Assembly: GCF_026241225.1 (NCBI RefSeq)
Contig: NZ_JAPFQP010000004.1
Location: 62,001-126,000, forward strand
From: Lentiprolixibacter aurantiacus
GTDB taxonomy: Bacteria > Bacteroidota > Bacteroidia > Flavobacteriales > Flavobacteriaceae
Direction: 5' to 3'
DNA length: 64,000 nt
Numbering within the stretch: position 1 is the first letter of the stretch; every line of letters begins with the position of its first letter. A program made the translations under genes and the position numbers. The notes beneath the pieces were generated by a model. The model saw nothing but the letters and a program-made list of their open reading frames with translations, did no database searches and had not been told where the DNA came from. Below, piece by piece: positions 54,051 through 63,001 of the stretch.

Positions 54051-55373
54051 ATGACACAAATCTCCATAAGCTCCGTTAAGCCAAGACTAAGTTTTTGGCA
54101 AATCTGGAATATGAGTTTCGGATTCCTGGGAATCCAATTTGGTTTTGCCCTGCAAAATGCGAATGTGAGCCGGATCTTTGAAACCCTTGGCGCCTCAAAG
54201 GATGAATTACCTATTCTCTGGCTGGCAGCCCCGGTGACCGGTCTCCTGGTTCAGCCTATCATAGGATATTACAGCGATCGTACCTGGCACAGGAAATGGG
54301 GACGGAGGCGGCCTTTTTTCGCTGTTGGTGCCATTCTGGCTACCATTGCCCTGTTTGCCATGCCCAACTCTACGGCCCTGTGGATGGCTGTTATCATGCT
54401 ATGGCTCATGGACGCTTCCATTAACATTAGCATGGAACCTTTTCGGGCGTTTGTGGGTGATATGCTTCCCAATGAGCAACGCACCAGCGGTTTTGCCATG
54501 CAAAGCTTTTTTATAGGACTGGGAGCTATCATTGCCTCTGCCCTGCCCTATATGATGACCAACTGGTTTGGGGTTAGCAATGTTGCTGCCGATGGGGGTA
54601 TCCCGGATTCTGTACGGATCTCATTTTACCTGGGTGGCATTGCTTATTTCTGCGCTGTGATGTGGACGGTTGTAAAAACCAAAGAATATCCGCCTGACGA
54701 TATCGAAGCACTAAAGGCTGAGAATGCCGAACGAGGAATTTTCCAGGGACTGGCGGAATCCTTCATGGGGATTTTCAAAATGCCCAAAACCATGGTCCAA
54801 CTCGCTTTTGTGCAATTTTTTTCCTGGTTTGCTCTTTTTGCCATGTGGATTTACACCACTTCAGCCGTCACCAGCCATGTTTACGGAACTTCAGATACCA
54901 CTTCTGCAGTCTACAATGAAGGTGCCGACTGGGTAGGGATCTGTTTCGCAGTCTACAATGGCATTGCGGCCCTGGTAGCTTTTTTGCTTCCGGTTGTGGC
55001 CAAAAGGTTAAGTCGCAGGATAACACATCTGGTGGCTTTGGCCCTCGGCGGCCTGGGATTGATCTCTATCTATTTCATTTCGGACCCTAACCTATTACTA
55101 ATATCCATGGTTGGCGTAGGTATCGCCTGGGCAAGTATTTTGTCCATGCCTTATGCCATGCTCTCCAGCATACTACCATCCCATCAGATGGGGTATTACA
55201 TGGGGGTATTCAATTTCTTTATCGTAATACCTCAGATTGTGGCAGCAGGGATACTGGGCTTTATGCTCAAATCATTTTTCGGAAATATATCTATTTATGC
55301 GCTGATCGTGGGGGGCGTAAGTATGTTTCTGGCAGCGGCCCTCTGCCTGATTGTTCAGGACAATGAGGAGTAA
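54051..55373 (+). CDS. MFS sugar transporter (SLC45/GPH-like)
   Basis: A 440-residue protein with 12 predicted membrane helices. The loop motif SDRTWHRKWGRRRPFF after helix 2 is typical of disaccharide:proton symporters of the SLC45-like group. The central cytosolic loop (residues ~205-245) is charged. Sugar identity is not readable. The upstream gene encodes a TIM-barrel isomerase-like protein. Confidence 0.87.
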   Translation: MTQISISSVKPRLSFWQIWNMSFGFLGIQFGFALQNANVSRIFETLGASKDELPILWLAAPVTGLLVQPIIGYYSDRTWHRKWGRRRPFFAVGAILATIALFAMPNSTALWMAVIMLWLMDASINISMEPFRAFVGDMLPNEQRTSGFAMQSFFIGLGAIIASALPYMMTNWFGVSNVAADGGIPDSVRISFYLGGIAYFCAVMWTVVKTKEYPPDDIEALKAENAERGIFQGLAESFMGIFKMPKTMVQLAFVQFFSWFALFAMWIYTTSAVTSHVYGTSDTTSAVYNEGADWVGICFAVYNGIAALVAFLLPVVAKRLSRRITHLVALALGGLGLISIYFISDPNLLLISMVGVGIAWASILSMPYAMLSSILPSHQMGYYMGVFNFFIVIPQIVAAGILGFMLKSFFGNISIYALIVGGVSMFLAAALCLIVQDNEE

Positions 55374-55497
55374 AGCATTCCTGCCAGCGAATAATCTGTA
55401 ACAGTTCAGAGGTTAATTTCTACAATTCAGAAAGAGTTTCTTCCTGAATCTGCTCAGCTAACTCATTTTTGTACAAGTAACCACAAAATGAATCATC

Positions 55498-55917
55498 ATG
55501 AGCAAGTACATCCTAACACTAATTTTAGCCATCTGCACCCTTTCATTGAGCGCACAGGAAGATTCCGGTGTAACCATAAGCGTTGTCATTGAAAATGTTC
55601 TGAGCGATAAGGGTAATATTCTCGCAGGGCTTTATACCAAGGACAATTTTATGCGCGGAGCGGGTGTGGCAGACTATGCCACCGAAGCCAAAGCCGGTGA
55701 ACTCAGTTTTGAGTTCAGAAATGTGAACCCAGGTGTTTATGCTATTACTGTAATGCAGGACTTTAACAACAACCAGCGCATGGATTTTGAAGCCAGTGGC
55801 ATGCCTGTGGAACCTTATGGCACCAGCGGAAATAGTATTGCTATGGGTCCGCCCAATTTCCAGGATAGTCAATTTGAGGTGGGTAAGGAAGACCTTGAAA
55901 TACGCATACGCTTCTAA
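55498..55917 (+). CDS. DUF2141 exported protein
   Basis: A 139-residue protein with a signal peptide (CTLSLSAQ). The motifs VVIENVLSDKGNILAGLY and VNPGVYAITVMQDFNNNQRMDFEASGMPVEPYG are characteristic of DUF2141. Small beta-rich envelope protein without known function. It converges on dps, with a shared bidirectional terminator. Confidence 0.88.
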   Translation: MSKYILTLILAICTLSLSAQEDSGVTISVVIENVLSDKGNILAGLYTKDNFMRGAGVADYATEAKAGELSFEFRNVNPGVYAITVMQDFNNNQRMDFEASGMPVEPYGTSGNSIAMGPPNFQDSQFEVGKEDLEIRIRF

Positions 55918-55920
55918 CAC

Positions 55921-55953
55921 AAAAAGGCTGCCATTTGGCAGCCTTTGTTTTTT
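55921..55953. terminator. Bidirectional terminator between DUF2141 and dps
   Basis: The 10-bp stem AAAGGCTGCC / GGCAGCCTTT closes an ATTT loop. T runs occur on both strands (after the stem on plus, and from the leading A run on minus), serving both convergent genes. Confidence 0.88.
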
Positions 55954-55965
55954 AATCGAAAAAGA

Positions 55966-56445
55966 TTACATCTCTTCAGCTAGCCAGGCTTTCATCATCC
56001 AGACTGTCTTTTCCTGTTCAGTGATAAAGTCGCTCATCATGGAATTGGTTCCCTCATCATTGGCTTCATCCGATGCTTTGAGGATACGCCTTTCAATAAT
56101 AAGTAACTCCTTAAGTGAATCTACAATGAGGCGTATGGAATCTTCATCATTGGTTACGTTTTCTCCCACTGGTACAGTGGAATTTTTTGTGTAGTCTTCA
56201 AAGGTATGCAGTGGGGTTACACCAAGGGTTAATACCCGTTCTGCTATCTCGTCTACCTTGAGGTTTGCATCGTTGTACAATTCCTCAAACTTAGTGTGTA
56301 AATCAAAGAATCGCTTCCCCTTAATGTTCCAGTGAATACCTCGCAAATTTTGATAGTAGCGTTGGAAATTTGCCAGTAAAATGTTCAGTTCAGCACCAAG
56401 TGCTTTGGACTTTTCAAGATCAAGTCCGATACTGTTTAACGTCAT
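55966..56445 (-). CDS. dps: Dps-type ferritin, DNA starvation protection
   Basis: A 159-residue four-helix ferritin. Ferroxidase residues lie in RGIHWNIKGKRFFDLHTKFEELYNDANLKVDEIAER, the His/Asp/Glu set of Dps. Dps shells of twelve subunits oxidise and store iron with peroxide, which protects DNA. It is divergent from oxyR, so peroxide induction is likely. Confidence 0.93.
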   Translation of the reverse strand: MTLNSIGLDLEKSKALGAELNILLANFQRYYQNLRGIHWNIKGKRFFDLHTKFEELYNDANLKVDEIAERVLTLGVTPLHTFEDYTKNSTVPVGENVTNDEDSIRLIVDSLKELLIIERRILKASDEANDEGTNSMMSDFITEQEKTVWMMKAWLAEEM

Positions 56446-56486
56446 AACTGTAGTGTTTATTTACTTTAAAATTAATAAGAATAACT

Positions 56487-56513
56487 TATTGATAATGGGA
56501 AATAATATCAATA
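56487..56513. promoter_or_regulatory. Inverted repeat between dps and oxyR, possible OxyR site
   Basis: TATTGATA and TATCAATA form a perfect 8-bp inverted repeat with an 11-base spacer, in the 102-bp gap between the divergent genes. LysR-type regulators bind T-N11-A-like inverted repeats in such divergent regions. The assignment is by position and symmetry only. Confidence 0.5.
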
Positions 56514-56547
56514 TTTTTTATAATTTTATTATATAGAATTATCTCAA

Positions 56548-57486
56548 ATGACCATAACCCAACTTCAATATGTTTTAGCCGTTGCGGAGTACCAGAACTT
56601 TACTTTGGCGGCCGAGAAATGCTTTGTTACCCAGCCTACCCTGAGCATGCAGGTACAGAAACTTGAGGATGAGCTGGACATCCTGATTTTTGACCGCAGC
56701 AAGAAGCCCATTTCTATTACCGAAGCCGGCAGGAAGATCGTTTCCCAGGCAAAAAACATCGTAAACGAGGCCGAGCGTATCAGGGATATAGTGGACCAGG
56801 AAAAGGGATTTATCGGTGGGGAATACTCTCTGGGGATCATTCCCACAATAATGCCCACCCTGCTGCCCATGTTCCTGAAAACCTTCATCAACAAATATCC
56901 CAAGGTAAACCTTATCGTAAAGGAGCAAAGCACCGAAAGCCTGATACGGAATATTCAGGATGGGCACCTGGACGGCGGCATTGCAGCAACACCCCTGGAA
57001 ATTGAATTTATCAGGGAGCGCCCTCTTTACTACGAACCATTTGTAGGCTATGTTCCTCCGCAGCATCGCCTGAGAGATCAGAAATTCCTTAAGCCTGAAG
57101 AATTGGATATCAGCGATATCTTATTGCTTCAGGACGGCCACTGCTTCCGGGATGGAGTGGTTAACCTCTGTAAATCAAGGGGAGACTACCGGGATGAGCA
57201 TTTCCAGTTGCACAGCGGTAGTTTTGAGACGCTGATCAACCTGTCCGATGAAGGCCTTGGTATGACCTTACTTCCCTACCTGAATACGCTGGTACTGGAT
57301 GATAGGAAAAAGGGAAACCTGATGCATTTTCAAAGCCCGCCACCGGCACGCGAGGTTAGCCTGATCTACCACAAGAATGAACTGAAAATACAGATAACAG
57401 AGGCCATAAAGGATGTAATATCTGCAGTAGTCCGGGGGGCAATCACCTTTCAGGACGTTCAGATCATAAGCCCGATCAACAAATAA
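56548..57486 (+). CDS. oxyR: OxyR, hydrogen-peroxide-sensing LysR regulator
   Basis: A 312-residue LysR-type regulator. The winged helix occupies residues 1-65 (MTITQLQYVLAVAEYQNFTLAAEKC), with a periplasmic-binding-like sensor domain from ~90. The redox pair Cys199 and Cys208 (GHCFRDGVVNLC) is conserved at the same residue numbers as in E. coli OxyR, which strongly supports peroxide sensing by disulfide formation. It probably controls the divergent dps. It ends in a hairpin terminator. Confidence 0.94.
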   Translation: MTITQLQYVLAVAEYQNFTLAAEKCFVTQPTLSMQVQKLEDELDILIFDRSKKPISITEAGRKIVSQAKNIVNEAERIRDIVDQEKGFIGGEYSLGIIPTIMPTLLPMFLKTFINKYPKVNLIVKEQSTESLIRNIQDGHLDGGIAATPLEIEFIRERPLYYEPFVGYVPPQHRLRDQKFLKPEELDISDILLLQDGHCFRDGVVNLCKSRGDYRDEHFQLHSGSFETLINLSDEGLGMTLLPYLNTLVLDDRKKGNLMHFQSPPPAREVSLIYHKNELKIQITEAIKDVISAVVRGAITFQDVQIISPINK

Positions 57487-57520
57487 AAAAGGCCACTTTA
57501 AAGTAAGTGGCCCTTTTTTA
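57485..57520. terminator. Terminator after oxyR, also serving the 65-aa gene
   Basis: The stem GGCCACTT / AAGTGGCC (57491-57498, 57505-57512) is flanked by A6 and T6 runs, so it works on both strands. The minus-strand gene at 57518 ends inside it. Confidence 0.85.
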
Positions 57521-57715
57521 TCCTTTTAAATAAATTAAACTGGGTTGCAGTTCCGGTTTGTCTGTCAGAAAGAGTCGCAACCAGTATTTTAACTCTTCAA
57601 TTTCATGGGGAAGCAGCCTTTTCAGGGCCTTCTTAAGTTCCTTGCTAAATAATTTAACATCAAAACTTACTTTTTGGAGTACTGTCTTATAGTAATCCAA
57701 CATTGCTCTGGCCAT
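57518..57715 (-). CDS. Conserved 65-aa flavobacterial protein, function unknown
   Basis: A small charged helical protein (ARAMLDYYKTVLQKVSFD, then ELKKALKRLLPHEIEELKYWLRLF). I recall close relatives across Flavobacteriia, which supports it as real, but no role is known. It lies between oxyR and the PBP4 gene with its own upstream region. Confidence 0.75.
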   Translation of the reverse strand: MARAMLDYYKTVLQKVSFDVKLFSKELKKALKRLLPHEIEELKYWLRLFLTDKPELQPSLIYLKG

Positions 57716-57795
57716 AAGATTTGTTTGTTTTAATTAGATTGTACTCAAAATTAACCAAAAAAAGGTAAATATCCTGTAAGGGAATTCGTTAAAAA

Positions 57796-59136
57796 ATGGA
57801 CAATAAGGTGTTAAATTCGATGAAATACCGTATTTCTTTGACATTGAAAACGATCAGGGCAGCAACAAAACCTATTGTTTACATATTGATTATTAGTGCT
57901 TTATACTCTTGCGCTTCCACAGGTAAATCAGCTATAAGAAAAGTAAGTCGCAAAACCCTCACCAAATCTTTTTACCAGAACCAGTTCACGGGGATCATGA
58001 TCCTCGATCCGGAAAACCAGGATACCCTGTTGAGCAGAAACAGTGATAAATATTTCACCCCGGCAAGCAATACCAAAATATTTACCTTTTACACCGCACT
58101 GCAATTCCTGCCGGAAAAAATCCCCGTAATTAACTATACCTACCTGGGAGATACCCTTGTGATATCGGGCACAGGAGATCCCACCCAGTTTCATCCCTAT
58201 TTCCAGGACAGTACGCTTTACCATTTCCTGAAAAAGCACGACGGTCCCATAGCCATACATCACCCCTATTTTGCTGATGACCCCCTGGGGCCAGGCTGGG
58301 CCTGGGACGACTATGACCAGTACTACTCAGCAGAGCGAAGTAGCCTGCCCCTGTATGGAAATGTGCTCACCATCATTAAGGATGATTCCCTCAGAACCTA
58401 CCCTTCGTTGTTCCGGGAGCAGCTCCTACCTGCAGCCGTTTCCAAAAAGCGTTCGCAGGAAGCCAATGTATTTTTCTACGATCCGGATAGAACTGACACC
58501 CTGGAGATCCCATTTAAAACGGATAGCATGCAAATCAAATTGTTGCTGGAAAAGGCCATCGGCCGACGCCTGCTGCAGCCCCCAGGGAAGAATACCCCGA
58601 TGGACAGGACCCTTTCTGGAATTCTTACAGATTCTGTCCTTAAAAGGATGATGCATGAAAGCGATAATTTTCTGGCTGAACAGCTATTGCTTATGGTATC
58701 CAATGAGCTTTCAGACTCACTGAGCACGGATCTGGCACGCAAATATATCCTGAGCATGTCTTTGTCTGATTTGCCGCAGATGCCCCGGTGGGTAGATGGT
58801 TCCGGCCTGTCAAGATACAACCTGTTTACACCGGAATCCATGGTGCACGTGCTAACGAAACTATACCGTCAGATCCCCAGGCAAAGACTGTTTGATTTGT
58901 TTCCTGCTGGCGGAGAATCCAGCACCCTGAAAGACTGGTTCCCGGGAGATTCTAAACCCTACATTTTTGCCAAAAGCGGAACCCTGGGCAACAACTACAA
59001 CCTGAGTGGGTATTTGATCACTAAAAAAGGTAAAGTGTTGATTTTTAGCTTCATGAACAACCATTTCCGCAAACCCTCAGCAGAGATCAAAACCCATATG
59101 CAGGAATTTCTGGAGGGAGTTCGGGACCATTACTAG
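57796..59136 (+). CDS. D-alanyl-D-alanine carboxypeptidase, PBP4 type (S13)
   Basis: A 446-residue penicillin-binding protein of the DacB family. It has a lipobox-like LYSC in the N-terminal helix, SNTK (SxxK nucleophile motif), SGLSRYN (SxN) and KSGTLGN (KTG). It trims or splits peptidoglycan side-chain cross-links in the periplasm. Start Met9 (57820) gives an equally good signal. It stands alone. Confidence 0.88.
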   Translation: MDNKVLNSMKYRISLTLKTIRAATKPIVYILIISALYSCASTGKSAIRKVSRKTLTKSFYQNQFTGIMILDPENQDTLLSRNSDKYFTPASNTKIFTFYTALQFLPEKIPVINYTYLGDTLVISGTGDPTQFHPYFQDSTLYHFLKKHDGPIAIHHPYFADDPLGPGWAWDDYDQYYSAERSSLPLYGNVLTIIKDDSLRTYPSLFREQLLPAAVSKKRSQEANVFFYDPDRTDTLEIPFKTDSMQIKLLLEKAIGRRLLQPPGKNTPMDRTLSGILTDSVLKRMMHESDNFLAEQLLLMVSNELSDSLSTDLARKYILSMSLSDLPQMPRWVDGSGLSRYNLFTPESMVHVLTKLYRQIPRQRLFDLFPAGGESSTLKDWFPGDSKPYIFAKSGTLGNNYNLSGYLITKKGKVLIFSFMNNHFRKPSAEIKTHMQEFLEGVRDHY

Positions 59137-59154
59137 TATGCTTTAAAAAGTAAT

Positions 59155-59736
59155 TTAGAGTACTCCTTTAATGCGGGCGTATTGAAGTAATAATATGCTC
59201 TTGGCGTCAATGATCTCCCCGGATTGTATCATTGCGAGGGCTTTGTCAAAAGATACTTCCAGGACTTCTATATGTTCGGATTCATGCGGTGCCCCTCCCC
59301 CCGCGCTGATCTTCATATCATCATTGTACTCGGCCAGAAAGAAGTATAATTTCTCGGTAACTGCTCCCGGCGACATATAGGCCTGAAATACTTCTTCAAC
59401 CTTTTCAACCTTGTAACCCGTTTCTTCCTCTACCTCTTTGATGATACAGGACTCCGGATCATCGCCTTCCAGAAGGCCTGCACAGACTTCCACCATCATG
59501 CCATCCGGGTTGCCATTTACGTAGGTAGGCATTCTAAACTGACGGGTTAGGACTACCCTTGAGGTCTCGGGATTATATAACAGGATTGCAGCACCATTGC
59601 CCCTGTCGTAGGTTTCTCGCTGTTGGGTTTCCCATTCTCCGTCTTCCTTCTGGTAGTCGAATGTATAACGATACAGGCGGTACCAGGCTTTTGAAAGTGT
59701 TTCTTTTTTGATATTCCTGATGTTGCCGTATTTCAT
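59155..59736 (-). CDS. Nudix hydrolase, NudK-like (GDP-mannose pyrophosphatase type)
   Basis: A 193-residue protein with the Nudix box in GLLEGDDPESCIIKEVEEETGY (KE instead of the usual RE) and the N-terminal NudK-like pattern (YDRGNGAAILLYNPETSRVVLTRQFRMP). The family hydrolyses nucleoside-diphosphate sugars such as GDP-mannose or ADP-ribose. The exact substrate is not decided here. Confidence 0.85.
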   Translation of the reverse strand: MKYGNIRNIKKETLSKAWYRLYRYTFDYQKEDGEWETQQRETYDRGNGAAILLYNPETSRVVLTRQFRMPTYVNGNPDGMMVEVCAGLLEGDDPESCIIKEVEEETGYKVEKVEEVFQAYMSPGAVTEKLYFFLAEYNDDMKISAGGGAPHESEHIEVLEVSFDKALAMIQSGEIIDAKSILLLQYARIKGVL

Positions 59737-59751
59737 ATGTATCCGGTAAAA

Positions 59752-60405
59752 TTATACAGTAATCGCCTCATTCAAATAGCGCCTGAAAGGAAGCATTTCC
59801 TGGTATACCTTTATGACAAGATCGCTGAAATCAGGAGCCAGTACCTGCTTCCTGCTAATGGAACAGGCTACCGCAAAGGTCTTGTTTTTTAATAATTCTA
59901 AATGTGGATGGGCGGAATGGAACCCTTTTGGAACCTTGGTAAGGCGGGTATCTTCATACAATCCTCCAAACCGCTTTTTGAAGTCAGGCTGATTAAGGAT
60001 TTTGACCAGTTCATCCCCATTATAATCAATCGCATCCCGAATACTTTTGAGTCTTTTGGGGTCGGGCCTCCACAATCCTCCTGCCAGCATACATTCCCCC
60101 ACCCCTATTTGGATGTAAAAGTCACCGGTACCTGGTGCCTTGTCCAGCCCGGCACCAAAGTGATCCTTGTAAACCGGCCTTTCAGGATGGAACATAAGGT
60201 TGTTATTGATCCTGTTGATACCCTTCTTTCCAGGAGTTGGGTAATACATCGGATCTATAGTGGCTAGGTCATGGTCCAGGTCATCCAGCCAACGGATAAA
60301 ATCGTTCCTCACTTCCTGGTACCATTTTCTGTTGGCATCCATCCAGGATTTATTGTTGTTGGATTGCAGGGCTTCAAGAAAGGCAAAGAGATTGGCAAAA
60401 TCCAT
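59752..60405 (-). CDS. DUF2461 protein
   Basis: A 217-residue protein with the DUF2461 plan: LFAFLEALQSNNNKSWMDANRKWYQEVRNDF at the start, RINNNLMFHPERPVYKDHFGA in the middle and GGLWRPDPKRLKSIRDAIDY later. Widely conserved family without known function. It follows the AIM24-like gene on the minus strand. Confidence 0.88.
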   Translation of the reverse strand: MDFANLFAFLEALQSNNNKSWMDANRKWYQEVRNDFIRWLDDLDHDLATIDPMYYPTPGKKGINRINNNLMFHPERPVYKDHFGAGLDKAPGTGDFYIQIGVGECMLAGGLWRPDPKRLKSIRDAIDYNGDELVKILNQPDFKKRFGGLYEDTRLTKVPKGFHSAHPHLELLKNKTFAVACSISRKQVLAPDFSDLVIKVYQEMLPFRRYLNEAITV

Positions 60406-60439
60406 ATGGGTTCCGGCGATTTATATTCGGGTAAGCCGT

Positions 60440-61240
60440 TTAGAAGGGCTTATCCCCGTCCAGAACATCGCCCAGTCCGCCTAAAATACTACCTTCTCCC
60501 TTGTTTCTTCCGCCTCCTTTAGGGGCAGCCGCCCATACCCTGCTGGCGAGCCTGCTGAAGGGAAGCGACTGTATATATACCACTCCAGGACCCCTTAGAC
60601 TGGCAAAGAATAGCCCTTCTCCTCCAAAAATGGTATTACGGATGCCTCCAACAAATTCTATGTCATAATCCACATCCTTGGTAAAGCCTACAATACAACC
60701 CGTATCTACTTTAAGAACTTCACCAGGAGCCAGTTCCTTTCGGGCCAGGGTACCCCCGGCGTGGACAAAGGCCATGCCATCACCCTCCAGTTTTTGCATA
60801 ATAAAGCCTTCACCTCCAAACAGTCCCCTTCCCAGCCTTTTGGAAAATTCAATACCTACTGAAACCCCTTTTGCGGCACATAGAAAAGCGTCTTTCTGGC
60901 AAATGAACTTGCCTTGTTTCTCAGAGAGATCAATAGGTACGATCTTGCCTGGATAAGGAGAAGCAAAGCTCACCTGCTTTTTCCCTTGTCCTTCATTTAG
61001 ATAAGCCGTCATAAACAGACTTTCCCCGGTTAGTATGCGCTTACCCGCGGAAAAAATCTTTCCAAGCACGCTGTTGTCCTGGTTGGAGCCATCCCCGAAG
61101 ATTGTACTCATTTTAATATTGCTGTCCATCATCATAAAGCTGCCGGCTTCGGCCACAACTGCTTCCTGTGGATCGAGTTCTATTTCTACGTATTGCATTT
61201 CCTCACCGTAGATCTGGTAGTCTATTTCGTGTGCGTTCAT
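60440..61240 (-). CDS. TIGR00266/AIM24-family protein
   Basis: A 266-residue beta-rich protein of the AIM24 family, with repeated segments such as GSFMMMDSNIKMSTIF, GRGLFGGEGFIMQKL and RNTIFGGEGLFFASLRGPG. The yeast relative is a mitochondrial inner-membrane protein; bacterial members have no settled role. It is preceded by a CAAC-rich tract. Confidence 0.88.
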   Translation of the reverse strand: MNAHEIDYQIYGEEMQYVEIELDPQEAVVAEAGSFMMMDSNIKMSTIFGDGSNQDNSVLGKIFSAGKRILTGESLFMTAYLNEGQGKKQVSFASPYPGKIVPIDLSEKQGKFICQKDAFLCAAKGVSVGIEFSKRLGRGLFGGEGFIMQKLEGDGMAFVHAGGTLARKELAPGEVLKVDTGCIVGFTKDVDYDIEFVGGIRNTIFGGEGLFFASLRGPGVVYIQSLPFSRLASRVWAAAPKGGGRNKGEGSILGGLGDVLDGDKPF

Positions 61241-61257
61241 TTTTATATTTGTTAAAT

Positions 61258-61300
61258 GTTGATCGTCGTTAGTTGATGGTTTCTAGTTGTTAGTTGATTG
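61258..61300 (-). repeat. CAAC-rich intercistronic tract (copy 4)
   Basis: On the coding strand it contains CAATCAACTAACAAC and CATCAACTAACGACGATCAAC just before the AIM24-like start. Confidence 0.5.
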
Positions 61301-61313
61301 GATTAATGAAATG

Positions 61314-61814
61314 TTACATATGGGATAAGAGATGTTTTACTAATTCCTCTACCTGTGCGGGATGCTGGGTGCCGATCATATATTTCCCGCCATTTTTCAT
61401 GGTAATCGCAAGCCCTTTGTTTCCTTTGATATTGTAGACAGTACCGTATTTGGGACTGAACCTCAATCCATATCCCACTAATATGCCATAGGTGACCACT
61501 TTCGCAGATTCAATATCGGCAAACAGGAACTGTTTTCTTTTAAAAAATGGAGGGAAGGATAGTACAATACGATCCGGATGGATCCAGGTCATGAGCTTTA
61601 TATAGTAAATAAAGTAAACAAGAGCTGCCATAACCAGGGCGAAGATCATAAGGCCAATATCGGGCATAGGTTTGCTACCCCAGGGTTCCTTAAAGATCAA
61701 TTGCTGTACTATTCCATAGATGGGCAGGGCGAATATGCCAAAAAGGAGGATCCAGAGCCACCATTGGGTAAACCGCTGAGACTCTTTAAACAATAAATCA
61801 CGCTGATCTTGCAT
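61314..61814 (-). CDS. Membrane protein with PH-like domain, unknown function
   Basis: A 166-residue protein with two membrane helices (residues ~17-75) and a C-terminal ~90-residue domain of PH-like strand pattern (DRIVLSFPPFFKRKQFLFADIESAKVV). Resembles in plan the protein at 31224. No further assignment. It lies 22 bp downstream of the DUF4442 gene and probably forms an operon with it. Confidence 0.7.
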   Translation of the reverse strand: MQDQRDLLFKESQRFTQWWLWILLFGIFALPIYGIVQQLIFKEPWGSKPMPDIGLMIFALVMAALVYFIYYIKLMTWIHPDRIVLSFPPFFKRKQFLFADIESAKVVTYGILVGYGLRFSPKYGTVYNIKGNKGLAITMKNGGKYMIGTQHPAQVEELVKHLLSHM

Positions 61815-61836
61815 AACTTGTCCTTTTAAAGGTTGG

Positions 61837-62289
61837 TCATTTAAGTTTTACAGTCCATTCAAAAGCAAAGGAAGCTACTTCAATATTATCCTCATTTACC
61901 CCGGTGGCGTGCAACCAGCAGGTCTGTCCCTCCCCGGTTTCAATGGCCTTTTTTATGAGGTCATCCACAAGGGTTCCTTCCGTACAGGTAAACGTAATGG
62001 TACCGGTAGCCTTTTTGGTGAAGCTAGCTTTGTTGTTGGCAACCAGCATGGAGATTTTCTTACCACTGTTTCTAATGCCTTCCATAACCAGTATTCCGGT
62101 GCTTAGTTCCGCAGCCATCCCCTGAACCGCCCAGAACATGGATCGGAAGGGGTTCTGGTTTATCCAGCGGTGCCTGATTTTAACCACTGCCTGATTATCA
62201 TCGATATATTTAAGTCTCACACCGCATATCCAAGCGGAAGGCAATTTAAATAGCAAAAAGGTATTGACACTCCTTGTTTTCCTGGACAT
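61837..62289 (-). CDS. DUF4442 hotdog-fold protein
   Basis: A 150-residue protein with the hotdog plan of DUF4442 (FNTFLLF-like N-terminus, INQNPFRSMFWAVQGMAAEL, then a KASFTKKATGTITFTC core). Such proteins are related to thioesterases. I chose the ATG at 62289 (MSRKTRS) because the longer frame would start with a TTG. Confidence 0.85.
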   Translation of the reverse strand: MSRKTRSVNTFLLFKLPSAWICGVRLKYIDDNQAVVKIRHRWINQNPFRSMFWAVQGMAAELSTGILVMEGIRNSGKKISMLVANNKASFTKKATGTITFTCTEGTLVDDLIKKAIETGEGQTCWLHATGVNEDNIEVASFAFEWTVKLK

Positions 62290-62371
62290 ACTCTTCAAAC
62301 TTTCACTAAATGTAGGGATAATTTCAAAGGATTAAAATGTTAATTTTATGTTAATATTTAGTACTTTGTAT

Positions 62372-62403
62372 TGCATAATACCTTCTTTTGGATATATATT
62401 TGC
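62372..62403 (+). promoter_or_regulatory. Bacteroidota promoter (TTG-N21-TATATTTG) of the DUF4870 gene
   Basis: TTG at 62372-62374 and TATATTTG at 62396-62403, 21 bases apart. It lies 18 bases before the start codon and drives the DUF4870-PadR-PspC run. Confidence 0.7.
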
Positions 62404-62421
62404 ATAAGAAACTAATATGCC

Positions 62422-62904
62422 ATGACAGAATCATTGACCAAACACGAAAGAAATCTGGCCGCTGCCATACATGCTTCTACCCTGAGCAGGTTCTTTATTC
62501 CCTTCGGGAACTTCCTGCTTCCGCTAGTACTTTGGCTGGCCAACCGCAAGGAAAATGCCTTTGTGGATTACAACGGCAAACAGGCCCTGAACTTCCAGAT
62601 CAGCCTGTTATTGTATTCGGTTATCCTCGGCATTATTGCCGTTCCTTTAATTATTGGATTCCTTCCCAACATTTTTGAAGGCGGCATTTTGAATATCCGG
62701 GACTTTAACGATTTCAATGGGATAAATTTCCATTTTGATCGCGACCATTTTAACTGGGGTCGGTTTATATGGCCGGCAGGATTTGCCGGAATGGCACATC
62801 TGGCCTTGTTTGTAGTCAATATTGTCTACACTATTCTGGCCACCATCAGGACAAACGAGGGACAGGTATTTAAATACCCTATCACCATCAATTTTATCAA
62901 ATAA
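62422..62904 (+). CDS. DUF4870 membrane protein
   Basis: A 160-residue protein with three to four membrane helices. The motif LVLWLANRKENAFVDYNGKQALNFQIS is the DUF4870 signature. Family of unknown function, often beside PspC-type genes in flavobacteria. It is followed by a CAAC-rich tract and the PadR gene. Confidence 0.87.
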   Translation: MTESLTKHERNLAAAIHASTLSRFFIPFGNFLLPLVLWLANRKENAFVDYNGKQALNFQISLLLYSVILGIIAVPLIIGFLPNIFEGGILNIRDFNDFNGINFHFDRDHFNWGRFIWPAGFAGMAHLALFVVNIVYTILATIRTNEGQVFKYPITINFIK

Positions 62905-62970
62905 TCAATCATCATCAATCAAAACCAAAGCCAATGAAGTTTATTCATCAATCAACACCAATCAAGAAAA
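62904..62970 (+). repeat. CAAC/CAATCA-rich intercistronic tract (copy 5)
   Basis: On the coding strand it reads AATCAATCATCATCAATC and later CATCAATCAACACCAATC. It lies before the PadR start codon. Confidence 0.5.
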
Positions 62971-63001
62971 CGAACAGTTAATCTAACAGAACAATGAGAT
63001 C

